Below are positions 11,265 through 20,677 of a DNA stretch of 64,000 nt, piece after piece. Both the position numbers and the translations under genes were made by a program. Numbering within the stretch: position 1 is the first letter of the stretch; each line of letters opens with the position of its first letter. The notes beneath the pieces were generated by a model, which searched no databases, was not told the DNA's origin, and was given only the letters and a program-made list of their open reading frames with translations. Origin of the DNA: Dermacentor variabilis (taxonomy: Eukaryota; Arthropoda; Arachnida; Ixodida; Ixodidae); assembly GCF_050947875.1 (NCBI RefSeq), contig NC_134569.1, positions 209,195,627-209,259,626 of the forward strand, read 5' to 3'.

Positions 11265-13345
11265 GGAAGAGCCCTTGTACCAGGATGCAAAGCTCTCAAG
11301 AAGCCAAAGTCTTCTCAAGGTGATGGCACACAGCCTGCGTCATCATTCTTCCAAGGAAGCTACGGAAAGCCTTCTTCAGTTGATTTATGCGCATATGCCT
11401 GAAGGCACCCTTTTTCCAAAGACTAAGTTCTTGTTTTTTAAGAGCTTCTCCTCCTTGTATGAGTGTGAGCGTGTGACTCATGCATATTGCTCTGAGTGCT
11501 TAGAGTGTCTCACTGCTCTTCCATGTGCAACAGCTGAAGTACAGTGCTCCAAGTGCTCGCTCAGGCACAAGGTTGAAGACATTTTAACGTCAGGCTCCTT
11601 TTTTCTAACTGTAGACATTGACAGTCAGGTTAAAGAGTTGCTGTTAAGTGGAAAGATGTCTCGTCACCGGAGTGGTGTTCAGTATAGTGTCAAGGACATT
11701 ACTCAGAGTGCCTCATACAACAAATTACTTATGACAGAAGATGACGTATCAGTAACCTGGAACACTGACGATGTTTCACTGTTTGTGTCTTCACGCCACA
11801 GTGTATGGCCTCTTCTTTTACAAGTGAATGAACTTCCGTACAAACAGAGTGAACAAGCTGTTGTTGTATTGGTTGTGGTTTGGGGCAAAGAAGCCAAGAA
11901 TGAACACCTTTCTGAGGCCTTTTACGCAAACAATGAATCGGCTTTCTTCAGAAGCAATTTCTTGGTTTGATGAATGATATTCATTGAATAAGACATGCCG
12001 CGTTTACCCGGGACCATGCAGTGTGGACACAGTTGCGCGCTGCATGCTCATGAACATGGCCCAGTTTAATGGTGCTTATGGCTTTGCTTGGTGCGAGCAC
12101 ACTCGAGAAGTTGTCGGAAGGGGTAGAGGGCATACAAGGGCCTTTGCAATGCAAGAACCTGCAGCAAAATTAAGAAGAGATGGAAGCTGCTTGCGTTATG
12201 CTCAAAGGGCACAGAGGATGGGGGAACCTTGCCGAGGCAATAAAGGTCCAAGTATTCTTTCTTTTATGGCATTTTTTAGCTTTTCTACGTCATTTGTTGT
12301 TGACTACATGCATGCAGTGTGCAATGGCTTTGTGAGGACTACAGCATTTATGTGGTTCAACAACACAAGGGGCACTGGCTGTAGCCTCCGGCAAATTTAT
12401 GAAAGGCTGAAGCAACTGACTCCAGTTTGGGAGATGAATCGCTTGCCACGGTCGCTCACAGAAATGAAATTCTGGAAGGCATCCGAGTGGAGAGACTGGT
12501 TACCTTATTATTCTCCATTTGTATTGAAAGACTTCCTTCCAAGTAATTGTTACAGAAACACGACCAAGTTCGTTGGCATTATGTATTTTTGTTTGCAGTC
12601 TACTGTTACCATGGACAAAATTGCAACGTTCAAAGAATTTCTAATAGAGTTCCTGAGAGTATGAAGAAATCTATGGGAAGGAGTGTATGACCTATAATTC
12701 CCATATCCTTGTTCACATGGTGGACAATGTCAGGCAGTGGGGACCACCTTGGAGCTTCTCGGCCTACCGCTTAGAGTATGAATGGCAAGCTTGTGCGTTT
12801 TGTGAATGGGACAAGATTCGCCCATATACAAATCATTGAGAAATTCTGTATTTTGCAGGGCCTGGCGCAGGTTTTGTCTGCAACTATATATTGGCAGAAC
12901 AAAGACGAAGTCTTTTGTCACGTCCTTGTTGAAAGGTTACAAACTAAGAAAGACGTGTATTCAAGTTGGAAACATATAACTTTAAGGAAAAGGAATTCAG
13001 GAAGGCCCCAGAAGGAAATACAGAAAGGCTACAGTGGGTGCTTTCACCTATTGTGTAGCTACTATGGATAAATCCAGAAGAAGAAACTCATTCTGGCAAA
13101 TCACAGTGTCTTTGGGCATATAATTGAAATCTTCACTAGTTGTGCAAGTCCATCTTGCAGCAATAGTGACCATGTACTCTTTAAAGTAAAGAAATTGCTT
13201 GTCAGGAATGTTTTTTAGCTTGCATTGGTGACAGCAACACTGTTCCTTTTGTCAGTGTGGAGGAAACAAGTGAACATGCCTCAGTACGAGCTTCTGATGT
13301 AAAACATTGCATTGTTATGCATTGTGCTGGCATGACAGTCTTGTC
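11265..13345 (+). pseudogene. CACTA/EnSpm-like transposase pseudogene
   Basis: A strong acceptor (aatttttttcag, ending 11264) opens an exon reading EEPLYQDAKLS, then a helical stretch (LRHHSSKEATESLLQLI) and a Cys-pair region (YCSEC ... VQCSKC). After a frame change and a TGA near 11935-11970 the core transposase resumes: ARCMLMNMAQFNGAYGFAWC, then a FVVDYMHAVCNG block and the RSLTEMKFWKASEWRDWLPY block. A further shift near 12775 leads to MNGKLVRFVNGT, and traces continue to about 13345. The FNG.YG..WC, DYMH and KASEWR.WL blocks are hallmarks of animal EnSpm/CACTA-type (tnp2-like) transposases, which act in the nucleus to cut and paste DNA. At least three frame breaks make it non-functional. 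Terminal CACTA repeats were not found. Confidence 0.7.
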
Positions 13346-13740
13346 TGTAATACATGAGGAGTGTATGTTAGAATCAAATTAAGGATAGGTGATTGCTGTG
13401 AAGATTAATTTGCCCAAATTCTCGAGCAATGTGCTGTCATAAGTCATTGCTACTTCAATGTTGGCGAGTAGTTGTAGTGTTTAGCAGACCAAACGGCAAC
13501 TGTAGTTAGAAGCGCTTTGTTTATTTTGCCTCACACTTAAAAAAATGGACTTAAAGGGAGCGACAACTAACTTTATGGTACCAGATTTTTTCACTGCGAA
13601 GTCTACCATCTAGGGCATTGGCTGGCAAAATAAACGAAACTCGCTAAAGTTCACAAGCACGTAGGCACGAAGTTTTTTTTTTTTCAGAAAGGGGCCAAGC
13701 TTCTAGCTTTCTAAACTGTCCGTTTTCCTGGGATTATATA

Positions 13741-15044
13741 TACGAGGGTTGTTCAAGTCAATCCGGGACTTCTTTAAAAAATAAATAGAAGGACTTTCAA
13801 AGTGTGGAAAGTGGATTTGTTTTTCCACATAACCTTCAGGTACAGTTATACACTTATCCCAGCGTTTAACAAACACCTGAAATGCTTCGGCATATAAAGA
13901 TTTATTATTACGATGGAACCATTGTGGGGCACCATTGTTCACTTGATCATCAGTGTTCAAATGCTTTCCTCCAAGGAATTCCTTCAGGCGCCCAAACAGG
14001 TGGAAATCGCTTGGTGCTAAGTCAGGACTATAGGGGTGTGTGTGGTAATATCTGCCAGCCAAGTTCCTGGATTGTTTGGAATGTGCGTTGAGCGGTATGC
14101 GGTCATGCATTGTCTTGCAAAAAGACCACACTCTTTGTGATCAAACCCGGACGTTTCTTCCGTAAACTCTTGCGCACATCACGCAGAACACGACAGTAAT
14201 ACTCACTGTTGATAGTGACACTATGCGGTAAAAATCAATGTCAATGATTCCCTGTTTATGCCAGAATACACTTCCCATCACTTTACCAACAGGCGCAGCT
14301 GTTCTAAATTTCTTGGAAGCTGGTGATTCCGTATGCTTCCACTGCATCCATGCTCTTTTGGATTCTGGGATCAAATGGTGAACCCATCTTTTGTCACATG
14401 TCATGATGTGATTAAGAAAATCCTGGCCTTCCCTTTCATAGCATTCCCTGAGTTCTCTACAGACTTCAACTCTTCTCTGTCTGTCAAAAGCAGACAGCTG
14501 CTTTGGGACCCAGAGTGCACTCATTTTTCGGAAGAACGAATGAGCATGAATTATTGTGTTCACTGTTCCTAACGACAGATCACACACCCTTGAAATTTCA
14601 CGACAGATTATGCGACGATTGTCCACGATCAGCTGCTCCCCGCGCTGAATGTTCCCAGGAATGACTATTGTGGGCGATGATCCACCATGATCGCGATCGT
14701 CAGTAATAGAGATATGGCCATCTTTGAAATGCTTACACAATTTAAATGTCTTAGTGCGACCTAGTGTCACATCACCGTACTGAGCCTGAAATCTGCAAAT
14801 TTCAGCAGGTTTTACGCCCTCGTTCACTAAAAATTTCATCACAACACGCTGTTCCACGTAGACGTTCACACGGTTGTCCGCCATCTTGAATACTAGTATC
14901 CAGAAGCGCGAGAAATGAGCACCGTCTACCAGTAACAGGACACAGGTGCCAGTTGCTATTGCACACAAAACCTCCAGCCTAGGCGTCCATTTAAACCGGG
15001 AAAGAAAAAAGTCCCGGATTGAGTTGAACGAACCTCGTGTGTAT
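13741..15044 (-). mobile_element. mariner transposon
   Basis: The inverted termini are tACGAGGgTtGTTCAAgTCAA plus TCCGGGACTT at 13741 and the corresponding AAGTCCCGGATTGA ... CCTCGT at about 15011-15038. They lie within TATATATA tracts, as expected for TA-target insertion. The interior carries one minus-strand transposase pseudogene of the usual size (about 1.2 kb in a 1.3-kb element). Its right end lies about 8 bp from the end of the Gypsy element that begins at 15053. Confidence 0.85.
13780..14884 (-). pseudogene. mariner transposase (DD34D), disrupted
   Basis: From the ATG at 14884 (MADNRVNVYVEQRVVMKF) the N-terminal helix-turn-helix domain is readable (FLVNEGVKPAEICRF ... QLIVDNRRIICREIS). 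It is followed by the catalytic region with the first Asp in TCDKRWVHH. Past about 14200 the frame shifts. In the shifted frame the second Asp is in FLQDNA, followed immediately by a TGA where Arg is usual. The third Asp is in YSPDLAPSDFHLF, 34 residues after the second, giving the mariner DD34D spacing. All catalytic codons therefore survive but the reading frame does not. The protein would bind the terminal repeats and integrate at TA. Single copy, decayed. Confidence 0.85.
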
Positions 15045-15052
15045 ATATATGT

Positions 15053-15214
15053 TGTATCGTATGGACGGGATCCAAGAATGAAAAGAACGTTTATTCAGGA
15101 AACACACAGGGTATATATAGTCGTCGGCATTCACAGGCACGTGTTGCCGCAATCTTCGTGCTGTCAGTCAGTTCATGCCGATACGTGCGACGCATGCGTA
15201 GTCTGCACGATACA
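15053..15214 (-). repeat. 3' LTR of the Gypsy element
   Basis: 162 bp, same ends as the 5' LTR. A purine run (AGAGAAAGA, minus strand, just upstream at about 15215-15225) is a plausible polypurine tract. The pol reading frame ends inside this LTR at 15168. Confidence 0.95.
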
Positions 15215-15786
15215 TCTTTCTCTGTTTAATAGTTGGATAAAGCCGAGATACACAATGCACTTGATTGAAATTGTGGTCGTACTGCAGCCGTCTTGGCTGA
15301 CGGGTTATCCGCCTAGACCGTCTTGGTATCGGTGTTGTAAGTTGAGTCGGGTTTGCGGGCACTCCAGTTGGGGATGTTACCGGCTGGTCGTCCTCGCTTT
15401 CCGGCTCATCGCTGTCGAGGTCATCGCGTCGAAATGGCTCACGCGTTGTAATCAGGTGTCTCCGATTCCGACGAAGTACTTGGTCACCTTCAGTAACAAT
15501 GCCATAGGACCTAGGCGCAGCCGGTCCCACGACCTGCGCTTTGCGGGTCCATGCTTTATCTCGGATCCTCACCACATCCCCTTTTTGGAGTACTGGTAGG
15601 TTCTTTCTGTGTGCGCCAAGTTGTCTATGCTTAGACACAAAATTTTTAGGTTGAGAGCTGAAGTCTGGAAGCCTGGTTCGTAGTCTCCTGCCTTGCAACA
15701 GCTCACCCGGGGAACGACCGTGCTCCAGTGGTGTAGATCGGTAGCTCAGCAGGCACAGCCAGAAGTCGTCGTGATTTTCTTGTGTT
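15168..15786 (-). pseudogene. Gypsy integrase C-terminal domain
   Basis: In the new frame: NHDDFWLCLLSYRSTPLEHG, RSPGELLQGRRLRTRLPDF, then an SH3-like GPY-type module (KGDVVRIRDKAWTRKAQVVG and RSYGIVTEGDQVLRRNRRHL). After it comes an acidic and Arg/Pro-rich tail ending in the 3' LTR. Overlap of pol with the LTR is known in compact Gypsy elements. Confidence 0.8.
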
Positions 15787-16385
15787 TTTTCATGATCCGT
15801 TTTACTATCTGGACGCCTTTCTCCGCTAGTCCATTGGACTGTGGAAAGCCAGGACTAGATGTCACGTGCTTGAAATCGTACCGAGACGCAAAGGTGGCAA
15901 ACTCGTGAGACGCGAACTGGGGGCCGTTGTCACTGCATACTTCGACTGGGATTCCATATCGCTCAAAAATGCAGTTCAATTTGGCAATGATCGTGCTCGA
16001 CCTGGTGTCGCCCAGTTTTTCCACTTCCGGGAAGTTTGACTGCGCATCGAACACGCACAAGTACGAGCTTCCCCTATGCTGAAAGATATCAACGCCGACT
16101 CTGTACGAAGCGTGGTCCGGCGTTGGTCTGAGCATAAAAGGCTCGCTTGGTTGCCTGTATGCATACTTTCGGCAGAAGGCGCAACTTTCCAACATCGTTT
16201 CAATATCTGCGTTAATTCCGGGCCAAAACACCAATCGTCGGGCTCGTGCTTTGCATTTGTTTATGCCCAAGTGCCCTTCGTGTATACGTTGAAGTATTTC
16301 GTTCCTCATCGACTTTGGAACAAGTACTTTGGTTCCCTTTAGCACCACTCCCTCTATTAGTGACAGCTCAGTAGCAAAAGTTTCA
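15787..16385 (-). pseudogene. Gypsy integrase core
   Basis: The zinc-binding HHCC module is visible (IHEGHLGINKCKARARRLVF ... MLESCAFCRKYA). It is followed by the catalytic core: Asp in YRVGVDIFQ, Asp in VCSDNGPQFASHEF, Glu in PQSNGLAEKGVQ. All three acidic residues are kept. The protein would insert the element with a short target duplication, consistent with the 5-bp TATGT here. A frameshift near 15787 (KKHKKITTT versus ENHDDFWLCL) separates it from its C-terminal domain. Confidence 0.9.
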
Positions 16386-16680
16386 TGCAGCCATCAAGAT
16401 TGTCGCTGCCGCTGATATTGCGCATCACTTTTTGTAACTCCGGGTCACTTGCAGTTGCGGCAACTAAGCGGTCAAGAGTTTTTCTGCTTACCAGGTCCGA
16501 GACTACAGCAACTGCGTGAACCTCTATTTCTTCTGTCGAGCCACTCGTGTCCGCTGGGTGGTTGATGGGCGGCGACCTTGAGAGCATGTCGGCCAGCAGC
16601 AGTTGCTTCCCTGGTGCAAATTCAAGCACATAGTCGTAGTTCAGTAAGCGCATGAAGAAACGCTGAAGACGCGGCGGCAT
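16386..16680 (-). pseudogene. Gypsy RNase H C-terminus and linker
   Basis: Reads MPPRLQRFFMRLLNYDYVLE, then FAPGKQLLLADMLSRSP, the standard end of Gypsy RNase H (Y...PG..N..AD.LSR). An acidic linker with a VSDLVSRKTLDRLVAATASD stretch leads toward integrase. A one-base shift near 16385 moves the frame to ETFATELSLIEGVVLKGTK. Confidence 0.85.
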
Positions 16681-16682
16681 GG

Positions 16683-17225
16683 CTAGCAGTGGTCGGTCTC
16701 TATGATTACCTTACGCCCGTATGCGAAGTGGTGAAATTTTTCACACCCGAACGTTATGCCCATTGCCTCTTTTTCGATTTGTGAATATCGTTGCTCGGTC
16801 TCATTCTTCACGCGTGATGCATACGCAACCGGCCGCCAGCTCTCACCGTGAAGCTGTAGAAGTGCAGCGCCTAGTCCACATTTAGAAGCGTCAGAAGAAA
16901 TTTTACTTTCCCTGGCAGCATCGAAAACAGCCAACACAGGTGCGCTGCTGAGGCATGTGCAGATGGCTGTCCATTCATTTGCGTGGTTGGCCGACCATTC
17001 AAACTTGGTGTCCTTTTTCATGAGACTGCGCAAAAGTTGTGTTTTTTCTGCCAGATTCGGAATGTATTTCCCAAAGTAGTTGGCAACACCTAACATTCTG
17101 TGCACTGCAGCTTTGTCCGTTGGTTGCGACATTTCTTTAAGGGACATGCTCAGTGTGGCATTTGTCCTTATTCCGTCTCGGCTGATGACATCACCCAAAA
17201 ATTCAACTTCAGTAAGCCCGAACTT
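16683..17225 (-). pseudogene. Gypsy RT connection and RNase H
   Basis: Continues in frame from the reverse transcriptase: GDVISRDGIRTN, MLGVANYFGKYIPNLAEK, APVLAVFDAA, then the RNase H motif SSDASKCGLGAALLQ and the second part (EKEAMGITFGCEKFHHFAYG ... VIIETDHC). It degrades RNA in the RNA:DNA hybrid. A small deletion near 16683 (where ETDH.PLL is expected) ends the frame with TAG. The sequence continues in another frame as MPPRLQRFFMRLLNYDYVLE at 16680. Confidence 0.85.
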
Positions 17226-18002
17226 TCACTTGCTTGCGTTAAAAGTTAAGCCAGCGTTTTTTGCTAGTTGCAACACATTTCGAAGGCGTGTGTCATGTTC
17301 TTCTTTAGTGATGCCCCAGACAAGAACGTCATCTACATATACACGCACCCCCGGAGCCCTGTCAAAAATTTCGCTCAAGGTATTTTGAAAGACTTCAGGA
17401 GCCGAGGCGATACCAAAGCGCAGCCTCACAAAACGATAGCGACCAAAGGGCGTGCCGAATGTGCAGATTTTTGATGTGGCGTCATCCAAAGGAATTTGGT
17501 GGAAACCTGAATTCGCATCGAGGCGGGAAAAATATTGAGCGCCGGCGAGCTCAGCCTCAATGTCTTCACGCTTAGGCATCTGATAGTGCTCACGTTTCAG
17601 GCATTCACTGATATGCCTAGGATCAATGCATACACGTAGTGTGCCGTCCTTTTTCCGTACAATAACAAGCGGGCTCACCCAGTCCGTTGGTTCTGTCACT
17701 TTCGTGATAATGGCGGCTCGTTCCATGCGGTCCAGCTCCTCCCGCAGTGGTTCTTGTAGTGTCAAGGGTACGCGCCGCGCTGGCTGGACTACAGGTATCG
17801 AACCAGTGCGTAATACCATCCGATACTGGCAGGCGACACAGCCTGTTCCTTGGAAGAGTTGAGGAAATTCCTGCAGTATTTCGTCGGCAGCGCTAGCGTT
17901 GACTGCATCCACCGACCTCGCGACCAGTCCGAGCGCCTCACTTGCAGATAGTCCGAGTATTGCCTGGTGGCCTTTTTTTACTATAAAGAAGTCGAAACTC
18001 CC
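17226..18002 (-). pseudogene. Gypsy reverse transcriptase
   Basis: Open from about 18002 to a TGA at 17226. The palm motifs are in order: PTDWVSPLVIVRKKDGTLRV, then CIDPRHIS, FSRLDANSGFHQIPLD (motif A Asp), SAPEVFQNTLSEI, and YVDDVLVWG with the catalytic aspartate pair. The TGA stands where related elements have Cys or a similar residue (SK*KFGL), and the protein resumes in the same frame with KFGLTEVEFLGDVIS, so this is a nonsense mutation rather than the natural end. Confidence 0.9.
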
Positions 18003-18330
18003 AGCCTCATTTTTATGGTGACTGGTAACGACGCAACACCGAAGTGACTGATGGCGTCACCGCTATAGGGCCGCAGAATGGAACTGCTTGGCTTCAAACT
18101 TTGCATCCCTTTGCACTTCCGATAGACTGAGTAAGGCAGCAAGTTAGCTTGGGAGCCTGTGTCTACTTTCAAGAAGGCATCCTGGCCGGCCACTTTAGCG
18201 TTTACGATCCCGTCCGTCGAGCTTCGCACCTTGCAAGTTTTTAGATCAAGGATGTCGAAAGTGTTCTGCACGTTGACCACTTCGCTCACTGTAGACCCTT
18301 TCTTGCAACACGCTGCAAAATGATTGGTGC
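18003..18330 (-). pseudogene. Gypsy aspartic protease
   Basis: In the frame following gag the peptide runs KGSTVSEVVNVQNTF ... VAGQDAFLKVDTGSQANLLP. DTGS is the catalytic motif of retropepsins, which cleave the gag-pol precursor. The frame is lost about 17 codons before the reverse transcriptase (one base missing near 18003, minus-strand context ATAAAAATGAGG). The correct next frame begins EAGSFDFFIVKKGHQ. Confidence 0.85.
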
Positions 18331-18998
18331 CACCAGATACAAAACGTCTTGCCGAACGCGGGACACCTACTACGTTCGTGCGAGCGGTTGCATTTCATGC
18401 ATTTAAACGGACGCTTCTTTACCGACGCGACCTGTTTTTCCGCCTGAGCCCATGCCTCGCTCTGCTGGCTAGACAGTTCAGCAGCCTTGCAGATTTGTTC
18501 TGTCTTGGCTAGCGTCAGGTCTTTTACTTTGAGGAGCTTCTCCCGCAACTTGGGGTTATGCACACCGAATACAACCTGGTCGCGGATCATTGACTCCGTT
18601 AATTCCGCGAAGTTGCAGCTTCGGGACAGCTTTCGCAAGTCGCGCAGGAAATGCTCAAAGGGCTCCGCTTCGTCCTGGGTTCTTGACCGAAAAATGTACC
18701 TCTCATAGACTTCGTTTTGCTGTTCTTCACAGTACTCTTTAAACTTCCGCACGACCGTCGTGTAATCATCCTTGCGTTCCGCCTCCAGAAAGGTGAAGTT
18801 GTTAAACACCTCAAGTGCATCGTCGCCAGCAACACTCAGCAGCAGCGCAGCCTTGACAGCTTCTGACCTTGGTTCTTTCGTAGATCCTGTCGCTTGTAGG
18901 AACAGTTCGAACTTCTGGATGAACAGGTTCCAATGCTTCGCGATGTTGTCGGATGAGCCGGAAAGTTGCAGATGCTCCGGTGGCTTGACTAGCTCCAT
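18331..18998 (-). pseudogene. Gypsy gag (capsid and nucleocapsid)
   Basis: Starts MELVKPPEHLQLSGSSDNIA at 18998, about 47 bp after the LTR. The capsid-like part includes HWNLFIQKFELFLQATG, AALLLSVAGDDALEVF and the FEHFLRDLRKLSRSCNF block typical of tick Gypsy gag. The C-terminus is a CCHC-type zinc knuckle (CMKCNRSHERSRC) that would bind the genomic RNA. A second knuckle-like motif is split by a one-base frame change near 18325, where the frame moves to NHFAACCKKGS and on into the protease. Whether the shift is mutational or a programmed gag-pol shift cannot be decided from one copy. Confidence 0.85.
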
Positions 18999-19029
18999 TG
19001 CTCTGAATGGTTACGTTCATCCAGCGGCA

Positions 19030-19044
19030 CCACTTCTGACACCA
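19030..19044 (-). promoter_or_regulatory. tRNA primer binding site of the Gypsy element
   Basis: TGGTGTCAGAAGTGG immediately follows the 5' LTR on the minus strand. It is complementary to a tRNA 3' end of the form CCACTTCTGACACCA, as in arthropod tRNA-Leu (from memory). The identical 15-mer follows the LTR of the second Gypsy element (27073-27087). Confidence 0.8.
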
Positions 19045-19206
19045 TGTATCGTATGGACGGGATCCAAGGATGAAAAGAACGTTTATTCAGGAAACACACA
19101 GGGTATATATAGTCGTCGGCATTCACAGGCACGTGTTGCCGTAATCTTCGTGCTGTCAGTCAGTTCAGGCCGATACGTGTGACGCATGCGTAGTCTGCAC
19201 GATACA
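19045..19206 (-). repeat. 5' LTR of the Gypsy element
   Basis: 162 bp, TG...CA with TGTATCG/CGATACA inverted ends. On the minus strand it contains a TATATATA-like promoter stretch and an AATAAA-type signal (CTGAATAAACG). Differs from the other LTR by three transitions and one transversion. Confidence 0.95.
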
Positions 19207-19208
19207 TA

Positions 19209-19242
19209 TGTATGTGTGTGTGTGCGTGTGTGTGTGTGTGTG
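19209..19242. repeat. (TG)n microsatellite
   Basis: TGTGTGTGTGCGTGTG... directly beside the Gypsy target duplication; an ORF of Thr-His repeats on the minus strand is an artefact of it. Confidence 0.9.
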
Positions 19243-20317
19243 TATTTAACACACCGCTGATAAAACAAGAACCAGTTGATTGAAACTAAAATTCATCCAC
19301 GTGCATCTAACCCACAAGTAATTAAGAATTTATTGAGGGTGGCATAACATTATGTACATCTCACAGTGGAACGCTAAGTTAAATATAGTCAATAACAAAT
19401 GCTTTGGACTTCCCTGCTTTATGCTGACAGCATTGGAAAAGTGGTATCTTGACATTCCTAACATACCTGCTTACATCACGGTCAAGGTCATACTGACATC
19501 GATTTTGATCACTTTTTGTTCTCATGAAAATTCCCATATTTGTTGAGGCGTCCTGACATACTGCTCTAAGTAGCTTCAGTGCAGCACATCATTAGAATGG
19601 TGGGCGTTACTAGCAGTGGATATTCTTGTGTGACTAGCGAATATTCCAGATAACAGTCATGTGCAGAACAAAGAAACTGGATTGTGTAATTGAAGAGGTG
19701 AAACAATCCACTGTTAAAGAAGCTTGTGTAGTTGATGAACCTATTTGAATATTGCTACAGTTCAGCATATAGTTGAGCAATGATCGTTGAAGTCAGATAT
19801 AATGAAAAAAAAATCAACTGTAATTTAGTTCTCTAAGTACAGTAGTGACTAGTTTGATACAGAAGTAGCTTCGGAGGCGCCACCCCTGAATACAAGGAGA
19901 TAATTTTTTCCCCGTTATCCTGCGCTAGCTTTCACACTAGTTAAGGAGGGAAGGTGTCTAAGGTCCGACGTCGGCATCCATCGATGACTCGAGTACATGG
20001 TGGCAGCGCAAAGGAAGAACCATTGTCCAGTAAAGAGACACTTTATTCAAACGCCAAGGTACCTATCTGGGTCCAAGCCCAAACCTCTGCTATTCCTCAT
20101 GTAACCCAAACATAACTCTTTAAACTCTCAGTTGCAGAGTCACAAACCGGACTATCACACACGGGGAGTTCACACCATTGCAACCACTAGCACTGAAGCT
20201 TTTGTGACGGGCATGGCATTGCTCAAAATGACGACACAATCTACAACATGCGAGGGGATAGGTTCCCAAAATACACATGTCTTTTCACTCTTCCCTACGT
20301 TAGACCCTTCGTATTGC
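19243..20317. other. Non-coding interval, possible degraded LTR-like sequence
   Basis: No coding signature. Around 20030-20110 a 'gacactttattcaaacgcc' stretch resembles the reverse complement of LTR polyadenylation regions seen elsewhere in this window, but no partner repeat or primer site was found. Confidence 0.3.
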
Positions 20318-20677
20318 CCTTGATGTCCTTTGCCACCGGAGGCCAGGCTCGTTCTTGTACTTGTAGCCATGAATTGCCTGTATCGTTCCCCTTTGTCTAT
20401 GCGCCAACCTGAAGGCTTAACATCTGTAAGGAGCTGTCATGCTGGCCGTGAGAATGTTCCCACGAGGCCACGGCTATTGATATGTGTGCCCACTTGGCCT
20501 TGATGTCCTCCAGCACCAGAGGCCAGGCTCGTGCTTGCACTTGTAACCATAAATTGCTAGTGTTCCCCTTTTTCTATGCACCAGCCCATAGGCTGAACAT
20601 CTGTAAGAAGCCATCATGCTAGCTAAGAATGTTCCCACGAAGGCATGGCTATTGATGATATGTGCGCATCTCAGTGG
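20318..20677. repeat. 180-bp tandem duplication
   Basis: Two adjacent units start 'ccttgatgtcc' (20318 and 20498) and share 'aggccaggctcgt', 'ttcccctttttctatgc' and 'gaatgttcccacgaggc' with moderate divergence. ORFs across it do not keep a common frame, so a non-coding repeat is most likely. Confidence 0.75.

Larger units (their letters stand above)
15053..19206 (-). mobile_element. Complete Gypsy (Ty3/mdg4-type) LTR retrotransposon
   Basis: Two 162-bp LTRs (15053-15214 and 19045-19206) begin TGTATCG and end CGATACA. They differ at about four positions and are flanked by the 5-bp direct repeat TATGT (15048-15052, 19207-19211). On the minus strand the order is LTR, primer binding site, gag, protease, reverse transcriptase, RNase H, integrase, LTR, which is the Gypsy order. 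No env-like ORF is present. The interior is broken by about five frameshifts plus one stop, although the LTRs are 97-98% identical. Confidence 0.95.

Noticed and set aside
14230..14280. Apparent loss of a catalytic Asp in the mariner transposase (FWHKQG instead of FWD)
   Set aside because: That residue is not one of the DD34D catalytic positions. The true second Asp is present in LQDNA in the shifted frame.
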